From Scytonema millei VB511283 (GTDB lineage Bacteria; Cyanobacteriota; Cyanobacteriia; Cyanobacteriales; Chroococcidiopsidaceae), in NCBI RefSeq assembly GCF_000817735.3, contig NZ_JTJC03000007.1:62001-126000 (forward strand): a DNA stretch of 64,000 nt, in the 5' to 3' direction. The position numbers and the translations under genes were made by a program. The notes under the pieces were generated by a model that had not been told where the DNA came from, searched no databases, and worked only from the letters and a program-made list of their open reading frames with translations. Shown here in pieces: positions 23,616-31,554 of this stretch. How positions within the stretch are numbered: position 1 is the stretch's first letter; each line of letters begins with the position of its first letter.

Positions 23616-24101
23616 ATGCAATTTATCACCATGAAATTAAAACATATTCCTGTATTAGCCAGCGCGATCGCCTTGAGTATTGCCACTGTAACGCTAGTAG
23701 CTCAAGCTCAAGCTGAACCCGTTGCACCTGGATCGCCAACTTCCGCGTCACAAACAATCGCTCAAGCTCAAGATAAAGTTCCGCCTCGATTTGAAAAACT
23801 GGGGCTGACTCAGGAACAAAAAGATAAAATTGCTGAAATCCGTCGCGATACCCGCACCCAAATCGAAGCAGTCATGACACCAGCACAGCGGGAACAACTC
23901 AAAACCGTTAGAGAAAGCAGGCAACGCCGCCGCGAAGCGTTAGCTTCTCTCAACCTAACTCCAGAGCAGAAAACCAGACTGCAACAAATTCGTCAATCCG
24001 CCAAATCTCAGTTTGACGCAGTACTAACCCCAGAACAGCAACAACAACTACAGCAAATGAGACAAGAACGAGGCTGGAAGGGACGAAGAGGCGAACTCTA
24101 A
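23616..24101 (+). CDS. Exported Spy/CpxP-like LTxxQ protein
   Basis: A 161-residue protein with a signal peptide ending near AQAQA (about residue 33) and two LTxxQ repeats (LTQEQKDKI, LTPEQKTRL) in a helical basic body. This resembles the periplasmic Spy/CpxP group of chaperone-like stress proteins. ATG 23616 or the in-frame ATG 23631 could be the start. The Ala-Gln rich region around the signal cleavage site is degenerate. Confidence 0.72.
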   Translation: MQFITMKLKHIPVLASAIALSIATVTLVAQAQAEPVAPGSPTSASQTIAQAQDKVPPRFEKLGLTQEQKDKIAEIRRDTRTQIEAVMTPAQREQLKTVRESRQRRREALASLNLTPEQKTRLQQIRQSAKSQFDAVLTPEQQQQLQQMRQERGWKGRRGEL

Positions 24102-24334
24102 GAAGTCGTAAGTCGTAAGTCGTAAGTCCTAAGTCGTAAAGAGGTTGTGGGGTGCGGGGTGTGGGGTGTAGTGGAGAGAATTCGGAATTCGGAATTCGGA
24201 ATTAATGCGTGAATGCGTGAATTGTCTTGCTCCCTCAGCTCCCTCAGCAACCTGGCGCTTCCTCAGCTCTCTTCTCCCTACTCCCTACTCCCTGCTCCCT
24301 GATAACTGACAACTGATAACTGATAACTGATAAG
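24102..24334. repeat. Composite of many different heptamer arrays
   Basis: Consecutive arrays of AAGTCGT (24103-24140), GGGGTGT (24150-24170), GGAATTC (24180-24205), CTCCCTCAG (24230-24270), CTCCCTA (24280-24300) and CTGATAA (24300-24332). No gene is seen. It directly precedes the riboswitch. Confidence 0.85.
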
Positions 24335-24340
24335 ATATCT

Positions 24341-24548
24341 AGGCACAAGTGAACTGTAACAGCATAGGGAAACATCGGTTGAAGTCCGAGGCTGTGCCGC
24401 AGCTGTAAACGGATTTTAGATTTTAGATTTTAGATTTTAGATGACAAGCCAATCCAAAATCGGAAATCCAAAATTCAAAATTGCGTAAGCCAGAATGCCT
24501 GTGCTGTTATCCGCTCACGCTATTTCCCGCGTCGCACGGGAAAGGAGC
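24341..24548 (+). promoter_or_regulatory. Cobalamin riboswitch upstream of cbiX
   Basis: The conserved core is visible: AGGGAAACATCGG, TTGAAGTCCGAGGCTGTGCC, GCAGCTGTAAACGG, and the B12 box AGCCAGAATGCCTG (24488-24501). A hairpin TTTCCCG / CGGGAAA (24523-24543) abuts the ribosome site GGAG (24544-24547), so repression is probably by hiding the ribosome site. A tandem array of GATTTTA heptamers (24411-24441) sits in the variable arm between the core and the B12 box. Confidence 0.85.
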
Positions 24549-24558
24549 TAAAATCTCA

Positions 24559-25557
24559 ATGCTTAGCGATCGCCATTTAACTTCGTTAGAACATATTTCT
24601 CTACAATTACCACCTCTGCCGCTACAGCGTCCTCTATTACTGATCGGTCATGGAACTAGAGATGAATCTGGACGGCAGAGCTTGCTAGATTTTGCCTCTG
24701 CATACCAAGCTTTAGATACCTCTAGACCAGTTCTACCCTGCTTTCTGGAATTGACAGAACCAACAATTCAGGAAGGGGTAGATCGATGCGTAGAGAAGGG
24801 TTTTACGGAAATTTCCGTGCTGCCAATTTTGCTGTTTGCCGCACGGCATAACAAATTTGATGTAACGAACGAACTCGATCGCGCTAGAGCCAGACATCCA
24901 CAGCTCAAATTTTACTACGGACGGCATTTTGGGATTACGCCTGGAATTCTCGATTTGTGGCGATCGCGTCTAGCAGAAATAGACCATCCTCAAATTCAGC
25001 GTGCAGACACCGTATTATTATTTGTCGGTCGCGGTTCTAGCGATCCTGATGCCAATGGCGACGCTTGCAAACTCGCTCGTATTCTCTGGGAAGGTAGCGG
25101 CTATACTACTGTAGAAACCTGCTTTATCGGTATCACGCACCCGCGCTTAGAAGCAGGTTTCCAACGTGCTTTACTCTATCAGCCCAAACGGATTGTCGTT
25201 TTACCTCACTTTCTCTTTACGGGTACGCTCGTTAAAAAGATTTTTGATGTCGCAGCTCAACAGCAACAAAAATATCCCCAAATTGAAATCGCCTGTTTAC
25301 CTGAAATAGGACTGCATCCCCTCCTATTTAGCATTCTCAGAGAAAGAGAAATCGAAACTCATTTAGGTCAAGTCCAGATGAATTGCGAGATGTGCAAATT
25401 TCGCCTAGCAGCTGTAGCAGGTGAGACGCATTCTCATGGCCACAACCACGACAGCCATCACCACCATCACCATCATCACCACGACCATCACCACCCGCCT
25501 GTAGATCCTTACGCTAATGCGGTAGACTATCATCAAAAAATCTGGCAAGTTCCATAA
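24559..25557 (+). CDS. cbiX: Sirohydrochlorin chelatase (CbiX type) with His-rich tail
   Basis: Inserts cobalt (or iron) into sirohydrochlorin on the cobalamin or sirohaem branch. Two CbiX/CbiK-like domains are seen, with the first metal-site motif [12 protein letters not shown] near the N-terminus and a second [13 protein letters not shown]. About 332 residues, the long fused form. A C-terminal stretch with some seventeen histidines (about 301-316) probably stores or delivers metal. ATG 24559 follows AAAGGAG; an upstream extension of the frame is riboswitch sequence. The riboswitch supports a cobalamin role. Confidence 0.9.
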   Translation: MLSDRHLTSLEHISLQLPPLPLQRPLLLIGHGTRDESGRQSLLDFASAYQALDTSRPVLPCFLELTEPTIQEGVDRCVEKGFTEISVLPILLFAARHNKFDVTNELDRARARHPQLKFYYGRHFGITPGILDLWRSRLAEIDHPQIQRADTVLLFVGRGSSDPDANGDACKLARILWEGSGYTTVETCFIGITHPRLEAGFQRALLYQPKRIVVLPHFLFTGTLVKKIFDVAAQQQQKYPQIEIACLPEIGLHPLLFSILREREIETHLGQVQMNCEMCKFRLAAVAGETHSHGHNHDSHHHHHHHHHDHHHPPVDPYANAVDYHQKIWQVP

Positions 25558-25615
25558 TGGATTTGGTAACAGGTAATGGGTAATTAGTAGTTGCTCCCCT
25601 GCTCCCAACTCCCTA

Positions 25616-25643
25616 GTACGGGCGCACAGCAGTGCGCCCCTAC
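25616..25643. repeat. Dispersed GTACGGGCGCACAG palindrome
   Basis: Near-perfect 28-bp palindrome of the family at 26593 and 27222, lying just before sipA among heptamers. Confidence 0.85.
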
Positions 25644-25674
25644 CGACTCCCAACTCCCGACTCCCGACTCGCTA

Positions 25675-25965
25675 ATGACAAAAGAATTCACCATCGGCGA
25701 AACAGTCCGAGTTGTCGCCTTACCGCCTTACATTAAAACCGCCGAGCCGATGCCGATGCTGCGCCCGCCCGATACAATTCGCCTTCGGGAAGAAGGGATA
25801 GTCACGGATCGCCGTCCTGGGGGATATTGGGTCGTCCGGTTCGATCGCGGTACTTTTCTGCTCGATAGCCAATATATTGAGAGCATCACATCAGAAGCAG
25901 AATCACCACCTGCATCTCATGTGGAACCATCTTCACCTGCGGATGCCGATCGCAGCGATGATTAA
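25675..25965 (+). CDS. sipA: SipA-like (DUF3148) regulatory protein
   Basis: A 96-residue protein with MTKEFTIGETVRVVALPP, EPMPMLRPPD and DRRPGGYWVVRF, closely resembling the small cyanobacterial protein SipA/Ssl3451, which binds the NblS/Hik33 sensor kinase. An SH3-like fold is expected. The last 25 residues are an acidic, unconserved tail. ATG 25675 is chosen because upstream sequence is heptamers and a palindrome. The match is from memory of the family. Confidence 0.7.
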   Translation: MTKEFTIGETVRVVALPPYIKTAEPMPMLRPPDTIRLREEGIVTDRRPGGYWVVRFDRGTFLLDSQYIESITSEAESPPASHVEPSSPADADRSDD

Positions 25966-26001
25966 TGTAAACTTATGTTAACTGGACTTTCAGTTGACAT
26001 C

Positions 26002-26559
26002 ATGATATCTCGTCGAACTTTTTTAACCTCTGTTTTTGCGTGCTGCCTGTCTATTTTGGTTTGGTGTGGTTTTACCACCCCAGCCTTAGCGCTTGGGGGG
26101 AAGCTACCACCAGTGAACCAACCCGCACCGCAATTTACTCTACCTACCAATACGGGAGATGGGGAAGTTTCGCTTTCCGACTTGCGCGGTCAGTGGGTCG
26201 TACTTTATTTTTATCCCAAGGACTTTACAGCAGGCTGTACCCTAGAAGCCAAGCGGTTTCAACAAGACTTACCCAAATACATCGAAAAAAAGGCTCAGAT
26301 TATTGGTGTGAGTGCTGATTCCATAGATTCCCATGCTGAATTCTGCGATTCAGAAGGGTTAAAATTTCCTCTGCTTGCAGATACTACAGGGGAAGTGAGT
26401 AAAGCATACGGTTCATGGATTGGTGTTGTTTCGATGCGCCATAGTTTTCTCATCGACCCAGATGGGATTTTACGCGAAACTTTTGTGAAGGTAAACCCTG
26501 CCATTCACAGCACGGAAGTTCTAGCACGGTTAGAGGAATTACAAAAAAACACTGTCTAA
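26002..26559 (+). CDS. bcp: Exported peroxiredoxin Q/BCP-type protein
   Basis: A thiol peroxidase. The N-terminus ISRRTFLTS followed by a hydrophobic run to ALA suggests a Tat signal, so the protein probably acts in the periplasm or thylakoid lumen. The peroxidatic site is DFTAGCTLEAKRF: the usual proline before Gly-Cys is alanine, and the resolving cysteine five residues on is lysine, so it is not a typical two-Cys BCP. A second cysteine is in HAEFCDSEG. ATG 26002 is preferred over ATG 25975. Confidence 0.88.
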   Translation: MISRRTFLTSVFACCLSILVWCGFTTPALALGGKLPPVNQPAPQFTLPTNTGDGEVSLSDLRGQWVVLYFYPKDFTAGCTLEAKRFQQDLPKYIEKKAQIIGVSADSIDSHAEFCDSEGLKFPLLADTTGEVSKAYGSWIGVVSMRHSFLIDPDGILRETFVKVNPAIHSTEVLARLEELQKNTV

Positions 26560-26592
26560 TAGCGCTTTTCAATTGGGTAAAACACGAGATCT

Positions 26593-26620
26593 GTAGGGGC
26601 GCACAGCTGTGCGCCCCTAC
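26593..26620. repeat. Perfect 28-bp palindrome
   Basis: GTAGGGGCGCACAG followed directly by its exact reverse complement. It is the type member of the family also at 2913, 13949, 25616 and 27222. Confidence 0.92.
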
Positions 26621-26723
26621 AAATGCCACGCACGCAATCGAGAATTGCTATAAAAGCTAAAGTGTAGAGACGTGCCATGTCATGTCTCTAGTTATTTTTT
26701 CAGCTTAGTTTTCAGCGTGTCTT

Positions 26724-27200
26724 ATGGACTTCGAGCCGAAATACCAGCCTATTAGACGAAAAGTCAGGTATCAAGTCAGCGATCGCGAATCGATTGAAAT
26801 TACCGATCGCAAACCTTTAGAAATATTACGAGATACAGAAGGATTAATCCGCCGTCAAGCTGTAGCCGCGATCGTCCCAGTTGTATCGCAGCCATTAGCA
26901 GCTAAAATCGAATCGGCTTCAGAGGTTGCGGAAGACTCGTTAAGCGTGTTAGCAGAAATCGATCTTGACGCAATTAGCGATGTGGAGTTACAGCCAGCTA
27001 GAATCTTAGTTGGCTTGAGTTTTGTGGGTTTTGGCGCACTGGCGATCGCTTTACTAACTTTATTTATTGATACTCTGCATCCCCAACTTACCCACCAGCA
27101 GCAAATTCACCAATACTGGTATCCTTACGTCTTTTTTGTCTCTTTAGGCGTGACAGGCTTGCTCACGTTGGGGCGAGAATTAATGCGTTTTAATAGATAG
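26724..27200 (+). CDS. Hypothetical membrane protein
   Basis: A 158-residue protein of unknown function. Residues 1-90 are soluble and charged. Two transmembrane helices follow (about 94-116 and 132-150), separated by a short loop with histidines (HPQLTHQQQIHQYWYP). Both hydrophilic ends are likely cytoplasmic. Single gene, followed by heptamers and a palindrome. Confidence 0.65.
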   Translation: MDFEPKYQPIRRKVRYQVSDRESIEITDRKPLEILRDTEGLIRRQAVAAIVPVVSQPLAAKIESASEVAEDSLSVLAEIDLDAISDVELQPARILVGLSFVGFGALAIALLTLFIDTLHPQLTHQQQIHQYWYPYVFFVSLGVTGLLTLGRELMRFNR

Positions 27201-27221
27201 GGAGTAGGGAGTAGGGAGTCG

Positions 27222-27249
27222 GTAGGGGCGCACTGCTGTGCGCCCGTAC
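27222..27249. repeat. Dispersed GTAGGGGCGCACTG palindrome
   Basis: 28-bp near-perfect palindrome between GGGAGTA heptamer runs. Confidence 0.85.
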
Positions 27250-27311
27250 TAGGGAGTAGGGAGCAGGGAGCAGTAAGGAAAAAATGCATGTCACCGATCG
27301 CCAATTACAAA

Positions 27312-27878
27312 TCATCGCATCATCCCAAACTGGCTTCCGCCACGAATCATCGATTTGCTGTTGGCATCAAGATCGATCTGACATTGAGTTGGAATAGCAC
27401 TGAAGTCACAAGTGTAAGAAGCTAGAAGTTGCTTTTGCTCGTTGAAAACTCTCAGATTGTAGCCGCGATCCATAGCATCAGTACCAAAATGATGCACGAA
27501 TTCATATTGTTGAATGTAGTCTAAAGAATTCCAATTTTGCCGTTTTACATGCAAGTCGATGCGTCCTGAATCGCCATTTTGTTGAGCGGGATAAGCCAGC
27601 CAATGACTCAGCAAATCTCCGCCAAATTGCTCTTTTGCCCACCACAAACTGGGAGTTGTCACAGTGTCTTGAGATGCAGTGTCTTGAGGTGTGGTATTGG
27701 GCGCGATCGCGCGATCGCTTTGGTCAATTGTCGCTCGCATTAAACCCAGTTCTAGCAGAGCTTGAGAGGGCTGAGCTGTAACCATTTGTAACGTGGAGTT
27801 TGAGTTTGGCAATGGCGCGATCGCCCCCAAGCTGATTCCCACTAAAATTCCTGACAATTTCCAGAATGAATTCATCAC
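27312..27878 (-). CDS. Exported hypothetical protein
   Basis: A 188-residue protein with an N-terminal hydrophobic signal (about 6-24). I recognise no catalytic motif. The C-terminal half (SLWWAKEQFGGDLLSHWLAYPAQ, then NWNSLDYIQQYEFVHHFG) looks globular and conserved-like. Two cysteines near the C-terminus (TCDF, TQCQ) could form a disulphide. The region of residues 55-75 is Thr/Gln/Asp-rich linker. Confidence 0.6.
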   Translation of the reverse strand: MMNSFWKLSGILVGISLGAIAPLPNSNSTLQMVTAQPSQALLELGLMRATIDQSDRAIAPNTTPQDTASQDTVTTPSLWWAKEQFGGDLLSHWLAYPAQQNGDSGRIDLHVKRQNWNSLDYIQQYEFVHHFGTDAMDRGYNLRVFNEQKQLLASYTCDFSAIPTQCQIDLDANSKSMIRGGSQFGMMR

Positions 27879-27947
27879 CCTTGCTGCTGGCTGCTACTTT
27901 AACTTGTATCTCGACCTTATTAACATAATTCCTACTTAATGGCAAGT

Positions 27948-28016
27948 AAATTTGTCATTTGTCATTGGTCATTCGTTATTTGTGAGTGACTAGTCACTAG
28001 CCACTAGTCACTAGTC
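27948..28016. repeat. Heptamer arrays (GTCATTT, CACTAGT)
   Basis: Runs of GTCATTT/GTCATTG and five units of TCACTAG or similar, directly before the 3' end of the next gene. Confidence 0.8.
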
Positions 28017-28752
28017 ACTGATTGAGGATTTTGCGAGTTTTCTGCCAAATAACTAGAAAAAACGTTCCAGAAATTAGCGCTCCCAAGCATATCTTGATTG
28101 TATTTTTGATTTGCGTTCCAAGATTATTTTCGCGGCTAGCGGCTTGGGCTTGAAGCGATCGCTCGTTCTGAGATAAGCTCGCTAGCAATTGTTGTTTGAC
28201 TACTTGTGGATTTCCTATTTCTGGCGGAGTAGCTTGAGGATTAATACGGCTTAAAATTGCTGCTATATCTGCTGAGGTTTGGGCTTTATTTATCTGTTCT
28301 TTTAACTGCTGGATTTGTTCCAATCTTGTAGCAATTTGCGCTGAACTTTGTTGGTCGATTCTGACAATAGCGCTAATAGATAATGGGACGAGCAAAAGGT
28401 ACAAAGCTCCTCCTAATAAGCTCAGCCAGGACAAAAATTTAAAGAACCGAAATTGAGATTCTCCAATTAAAACAAAAATTAATCCTAAAATTGGAACGGG
28501 TGCGCGTTCTACAATTTGATTTGCTAGCTGAAACTCCCATGCAGGGTTAGTAAAATTAAAAGGAATAAGAAGTGCTAGCAGATCTAGTAAAAATAAAGTT
28601 AATAAAGTATAGCCTGCTAAACGAAATAAGGGTTCGAGATGACTGTGCGACTGTGCCACAAGATGAATGACCTGTTGTACTATTTTCTTTGAGACAAAGG
28701 AGAGGGGGAAGACAAGGAAGCAGAGGGGGAAGACAAGGAAGCAGAGGAGCAA
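28015..28752 (-). CDS. HpsJ-like membrane protein in the exosortase cluster
   Basis: A protein of up to 245 residues with membrane segments at about 47-64, 85-102, 107-127 and 225-242 and a coiled-coil loop between (about 130-200, QIATRLEQIQQLKEQI). It resembles the HpsJ-type proteins known from cyanobacterial polysaccharide loci. The start is uncertain: the first 20 codons are a 21-bp tandem duplication giving CFLVFPLCFLVFPL, so a GTG or other start near residue 30 is likely. It follows the exosortase pair on the same strand. Confidence 0.6.
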   Translation of the reverse strand: MLLCFLVFPLCFLVFPLSFVSKKIVQQVIHLVAQSHSHLEPLFRLAGYTLLTLFLLDLLALLIPFNFTNPAWEFQLANQIVERAPVPILGLIFVLIGESQFRFFKFLSWLSLLGGALYLLLVPLSISAIVRIDQQSSAQIATRLEQIQQLKEQINKAQTSADIAAILSRINPQATPPEIGNPQVVKQQLLASLSQNERSLQAQAASRENNLGTQIKNTIKICLGALISGTFFLVIWQKTRKILNQ

Positions 28753-28815
28753 TTCTAGTCACTAGACACCAACCACTAGTCACTCTTTACTGATAACTGA
28801 TAACTGATAACTGTT
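28680..28815. repeat. Tandem 21-bp duplication and heptamers
   Basis: Two copies of a GGGGGAAGACAAGGAAGCAG unit (about 28705-28745), then TCACTAG and CTGATAA heptamers up to the stop of the next gene. Confidence 0.75.
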
Positions 28816-29494
28816 AAAGAGAAAAGCGAGAACTCCACCACTTATACCAAGAAAACCAAGCCTGCTCTAAAGTGGAGTATGCTTCAGGTACAGGCTGTTT
28901 TAAAGGTAAAGATAAATGAGTCCAAATGCAACGGTTATCTCTTAATTCTTGTCTTCCTAATAACCATAATGCAATGCGTGGAAATTGGAAGTCGTAGCGC
29001 AAGCGGTTTGAATCAAATTGGGAAGGAGTAAACGTACTTCCACCACGAGAATTAATACATGCATTTAAATATGCTTTTTGTTGATGTACGAAAACTGCGT
29101 AATCACCTAATTGCGGATCGCGACGAATTTGGAGTGGAGAGCGATTGGTTGGAAATGATAGATTAAGATTATCTGCGATCGCTTGTTGTCCATCTCCTAC
29201 AGTATTTAATTCGTAGCGCGTATCGACATCGAGTAGCAAGTTGTTTTGTTTGTATTGATAGCGTTTACCTGGAAAAGCTACCTTACCATATGGTTCTTGT
29301 TCTACAATTCGATCTGGTAGCGGTTGACTTGCGACTTGCTGCCACTGTGGAAGAGGGACTGTAGCAGGAAATGTAAAAGGGGTAACTTTTCGCTTACCAA
29401 TGTTTGAATCGAGTAACACTCGACTAGATACAAACAATACATTGACAAATGTGAAAATTAATAGCGGTGTTCGCCAACGCTGCCAAAGCTTCAT
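28814..29494 (-). CDS. Cyanoexosortase A system-associated protein
   Basis: A 226-residue protein with one N-terminal membrane anchor (about 9-28) and an extracytoplasmic domain. Its ATG overlaps the stop of the exosortase gene by 4 bp (ATGA, 29491-29494), the usual arrangement of the EpsI-like partner of cyanoexosortase A. C-terminal motif RDNRCIWTHLSLPL is typical of this group as I recall it. The partner is thought to assist protein sorting or attached polysaccharide export. Confidence 0.72.
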   Translation of the reverse strand: MKLWQRWRTPLLIFTFVNVLFVSSRVLLDSNIGKRKVTPFTFPATVPLPQWQQVASQPLPDRIVEQEPYGKVAFPGKRYQYKQNNLLLDVDTRYELNTVGDGQQAIADNLNLSFPTNRSPLQIRRDPQLGDYAVFVHQQKAYLNACINSRGGSTFTPSQFDSNRLRYDFQFPRIALWLLGRQELRDNRCIWTHLSLPLKQPVPEAYSTLEQAWFSWYKWWSSRFSL

Positions 29495-30366
29495 AGTTCA
29501 GAAAGTTCTCTCTTGTCTGAATGTTCGGAAAGCGATCTTTTACTAGTTAAATAACAGAATCCCCCGAATAATAAAGTAGAAGTTAGAAAAAAGACTTGCG
29601 AACCCGTACCGACGTGCCAGTATTTAAATGTAGCTTCGGTTGTGTAAGCGTGTAAAATAGCTAGAATAGCGACTCGGAATCCATTAACAACAAAAGCGAT
29701 CGCAGTTGCGGCTAAAGGAACGAGGATTTTTTGAATTGTTTTAGTCGGAAACATGACTAAAAACAAGACAGATAGTTTTAATAAAGGAAATATACTTTCC
29801 CAACCAGAACAGCCAGCGGCTACCTCTACAGCTTTGCCATTAGCCAAAATAATATTGACTCCCTCTCGATAAAACTCTACTCCTAGATAAGTTAAAATCA
29901 AAGACGCAAAATTCGCCGTGTATAGAGCTAGAATACCAATTCGGTTAATCAGTAACTCTACGGGAATCGAAAAAGCAAAGATAATGAGTATTTCTTGCCA
30001 ATATTGATGTAACCTATTTGCTCCAGAAGCAAGTAAGAACAATCCTATAGCGGCGATAAAGGGAATAAAATGAAAGAGATTGTCAAAACTAGTCATCCAT
30101 AGGCTTCTGAGAAGAACAAACCCGAGAAGACTGAAACCGAGAAAGCTAGAAAAAATATCGCTTTGTAAAATTAATTGATGTCGTTTTTCCCATAACAAAG
30201 TTGCCACAGCGAACCAACAAAGAAAACTGAGAATGAGTTGATTTGAATCGGCATTACTCCGCCAGATTAAACTTGTATGAATAGTTGCTATACCACCTGC
30301 GATCGCCATTAACCAAAACTGTGGTTGTTGCAGCGATCGCCATCCATCTCGCGAAAAAACTTTCAT
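29491..30366 (-). CDS. Cyanoexosortase A (exosortase/archaeosortase family)
   Basis: A polytopic membrane transpeptidase-like enzyme of about 291 residues that processes proteins with a PEP-CTERM-type tail. The catalytic triad is visible in order: Cys in AAGCSGWES, Arg in VNGFRVAIL, His in YWHVGTG. About eight hydrophobic segments. The ATG at 30366 (MKVFSRDGWRS) is chosen over 30411, which would overlap the upstream reductase. No target protein with a sorting tail is seen here. Confidence 0.85.
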   Translation of the reverse strand: MKVFSRDGWRSLQQPQFWLMAIAGGIATIHTSLIWRSNADSNQLILSFLCWFAVATLLWEKRHQLILQSDIFSSFLGFSLLGFVLLRSLWMTSFDNLFHFIPFIAAIGLFLLASGANRLHQYWQEILIIFAFSIPVELLINRIGILALYTANFASLILTYLGVEFYREGVNIILANGKAVEVAAGCSGWESIFPLLKLSVLFLVMFPTKTIQKILVPLAATAIAFVVNGFRVAILAILHAYTTEATFKYWHVGTGSQVFFLTSTLLFGGFCYLTSKRSLSEHSDKRELSEL

Positions 30367-30401
30367 AAAATTACTAATGACAAATGACGAATGACAATCT
30401 A

Positions 30402-31532
30402 TTATCCCCATAACCTACGTCTAGGAGATCCATTCAAGCGATCGTGAGTATCAGATAATAATTGTGGAATATCTAATTGTTCGGGACAGCGCGGTAAACA
30501 ATCACCGCATTGAGTACATTTATTTGCTTTCATGCCAGGAAACCAGTGTCCGGCATTTTCAAACATTTGATAGCGATATTTGCCGTACTCCTGCATATTG
30601 TAAGCAATCGTCAGATTTCGCAGGCGCAAAACTTCGGGAATATTAATTTTTTCAGGACAAGGCAAACATTTGTAGCATTGACTACAGCGATCGCTGGCTA
30701 AAGTTGTGGCAGCATGAGTTTCTAAACGCTGTAAAACTTCAATTTCTGCATCAGTTAGGGGTGTATCGCAGTCAGCGACTTGTAAAGGGACGCTTAATTC
30801 TGCTGGGGTAGCTGCACCAATACTGAGGGTAGTAATACGGCGATCGCTCAGTAAAAAGCGATAATTGAGTTCTAATGGAGAAAAAGGCTGGCACAAATCT
30901 TTCAGCGTTTCTGGTGGACTATATAAGAGTCCTCCCTTATCCGCAGGAGAAATAATAAATACACCCATATCTTTAGTATGGGCGAGTTCTATTGCTGGGG
31001 CATGACGTTGAAAAAAGTAGTAATAATGTAGGTTGACAAATTCAAATAGATCGGTGGCGATCGCTGCTATTATCACATTTAAAGGTGCGTGCGTGGAAAA
31101 ACCAACGTGTCTTACCCGTCCATCAGCAACAGCCTCCCGTACTGCTTGCATACAACCATGCGATCGTTGTACGAGATCGAGATGTTCCCAAGTGTTAATT
31201 CCGTGAATTCCTAAGCAATCTAAATAATCGACTCCAATACGTTCTAAAGACTCATTGATATAACAACGCATTGAGTCCGCATCTGTCGTAGGGGGAATTT
31301 TGGTTGTGATGAGAAGCTGGGAACGAGGGACGGATAAACCTTTTTTGAGTGCTGCACCCAGATATAATTCGCTGTCACCATAGCCTCTAGCTGTTTCAAT
31401 GTGATTGATGCCTAGTGCAACTGCGCGATCGATCGTTTGATAGGCATTTTCCTCTGAAGCCAAGTAACGCATCGTGCCTAACGAAAACGCCGAAAGATTG
31501 AGGTTCGTCTTGCCAAATCGTCGGTAGTGCAT
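30402..31532 (-). CDS. Aldo/keto reductase with C-terminal ferredoxin-type cysteines
   Basis: A 376-residue protein. The N-terminal aldo/keto reductase barrel starts RRFGKTNLNLSAFSLGT. The C-terminal 100 residues have two cysteine clusters, CSQCYKCLPCP and CTQCGDCLPRCP, expected to bind 4Fe-4S clusters. The family reduces carbonyls or may do electron transfer; the substrate is unknown. ATG 31532 is chosen since the longer frame to 31589 runs through a degenerate CRISPR repeat. It lies directly downstream of the trailer end of the array. Confidence 0.88.
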   Translation of the reverse strand: MHYRRFGKTNLNLSAFSLGTMRYLASEENAYQTIDRAVALGINHIETARGYGDSELYLGAALKKGLSVPRSQLLITTKIPPTTDADSMRCYINESLERIGVDYLDCLGIHGINTWEHLDLVQRSHGCMQAVREAVADGRVRHVGFSTHAPLNVIIAAIATDLFEFVNLHYYYFFQRHAPAIELAHTKDMGVFIISPADKGGLLYSPPETLKDLCQPFSPLELNYRFLLSDRRITTLSIGAATPAELSVPLQVADCDTPLTDAEIEVLQRLETHAATTLASDRCSQCYKCLPCPEKINIPEVLRLRNLTIAYNMQEYGKYRYQMFENAGHWFPGMKANKCTQCGDCLPRCPEQLDIPQLLSDTHDRLNGSPRRRLWG

Positions 31533-31554
31533 TGAGAGTGTCCAGTCTGTACTA

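Noticed and set aside
25405-25653. 82-codon minus-strand frame rich in Val/Met
   Set aside because: It is the reverse of the histidine tail of cbiX.
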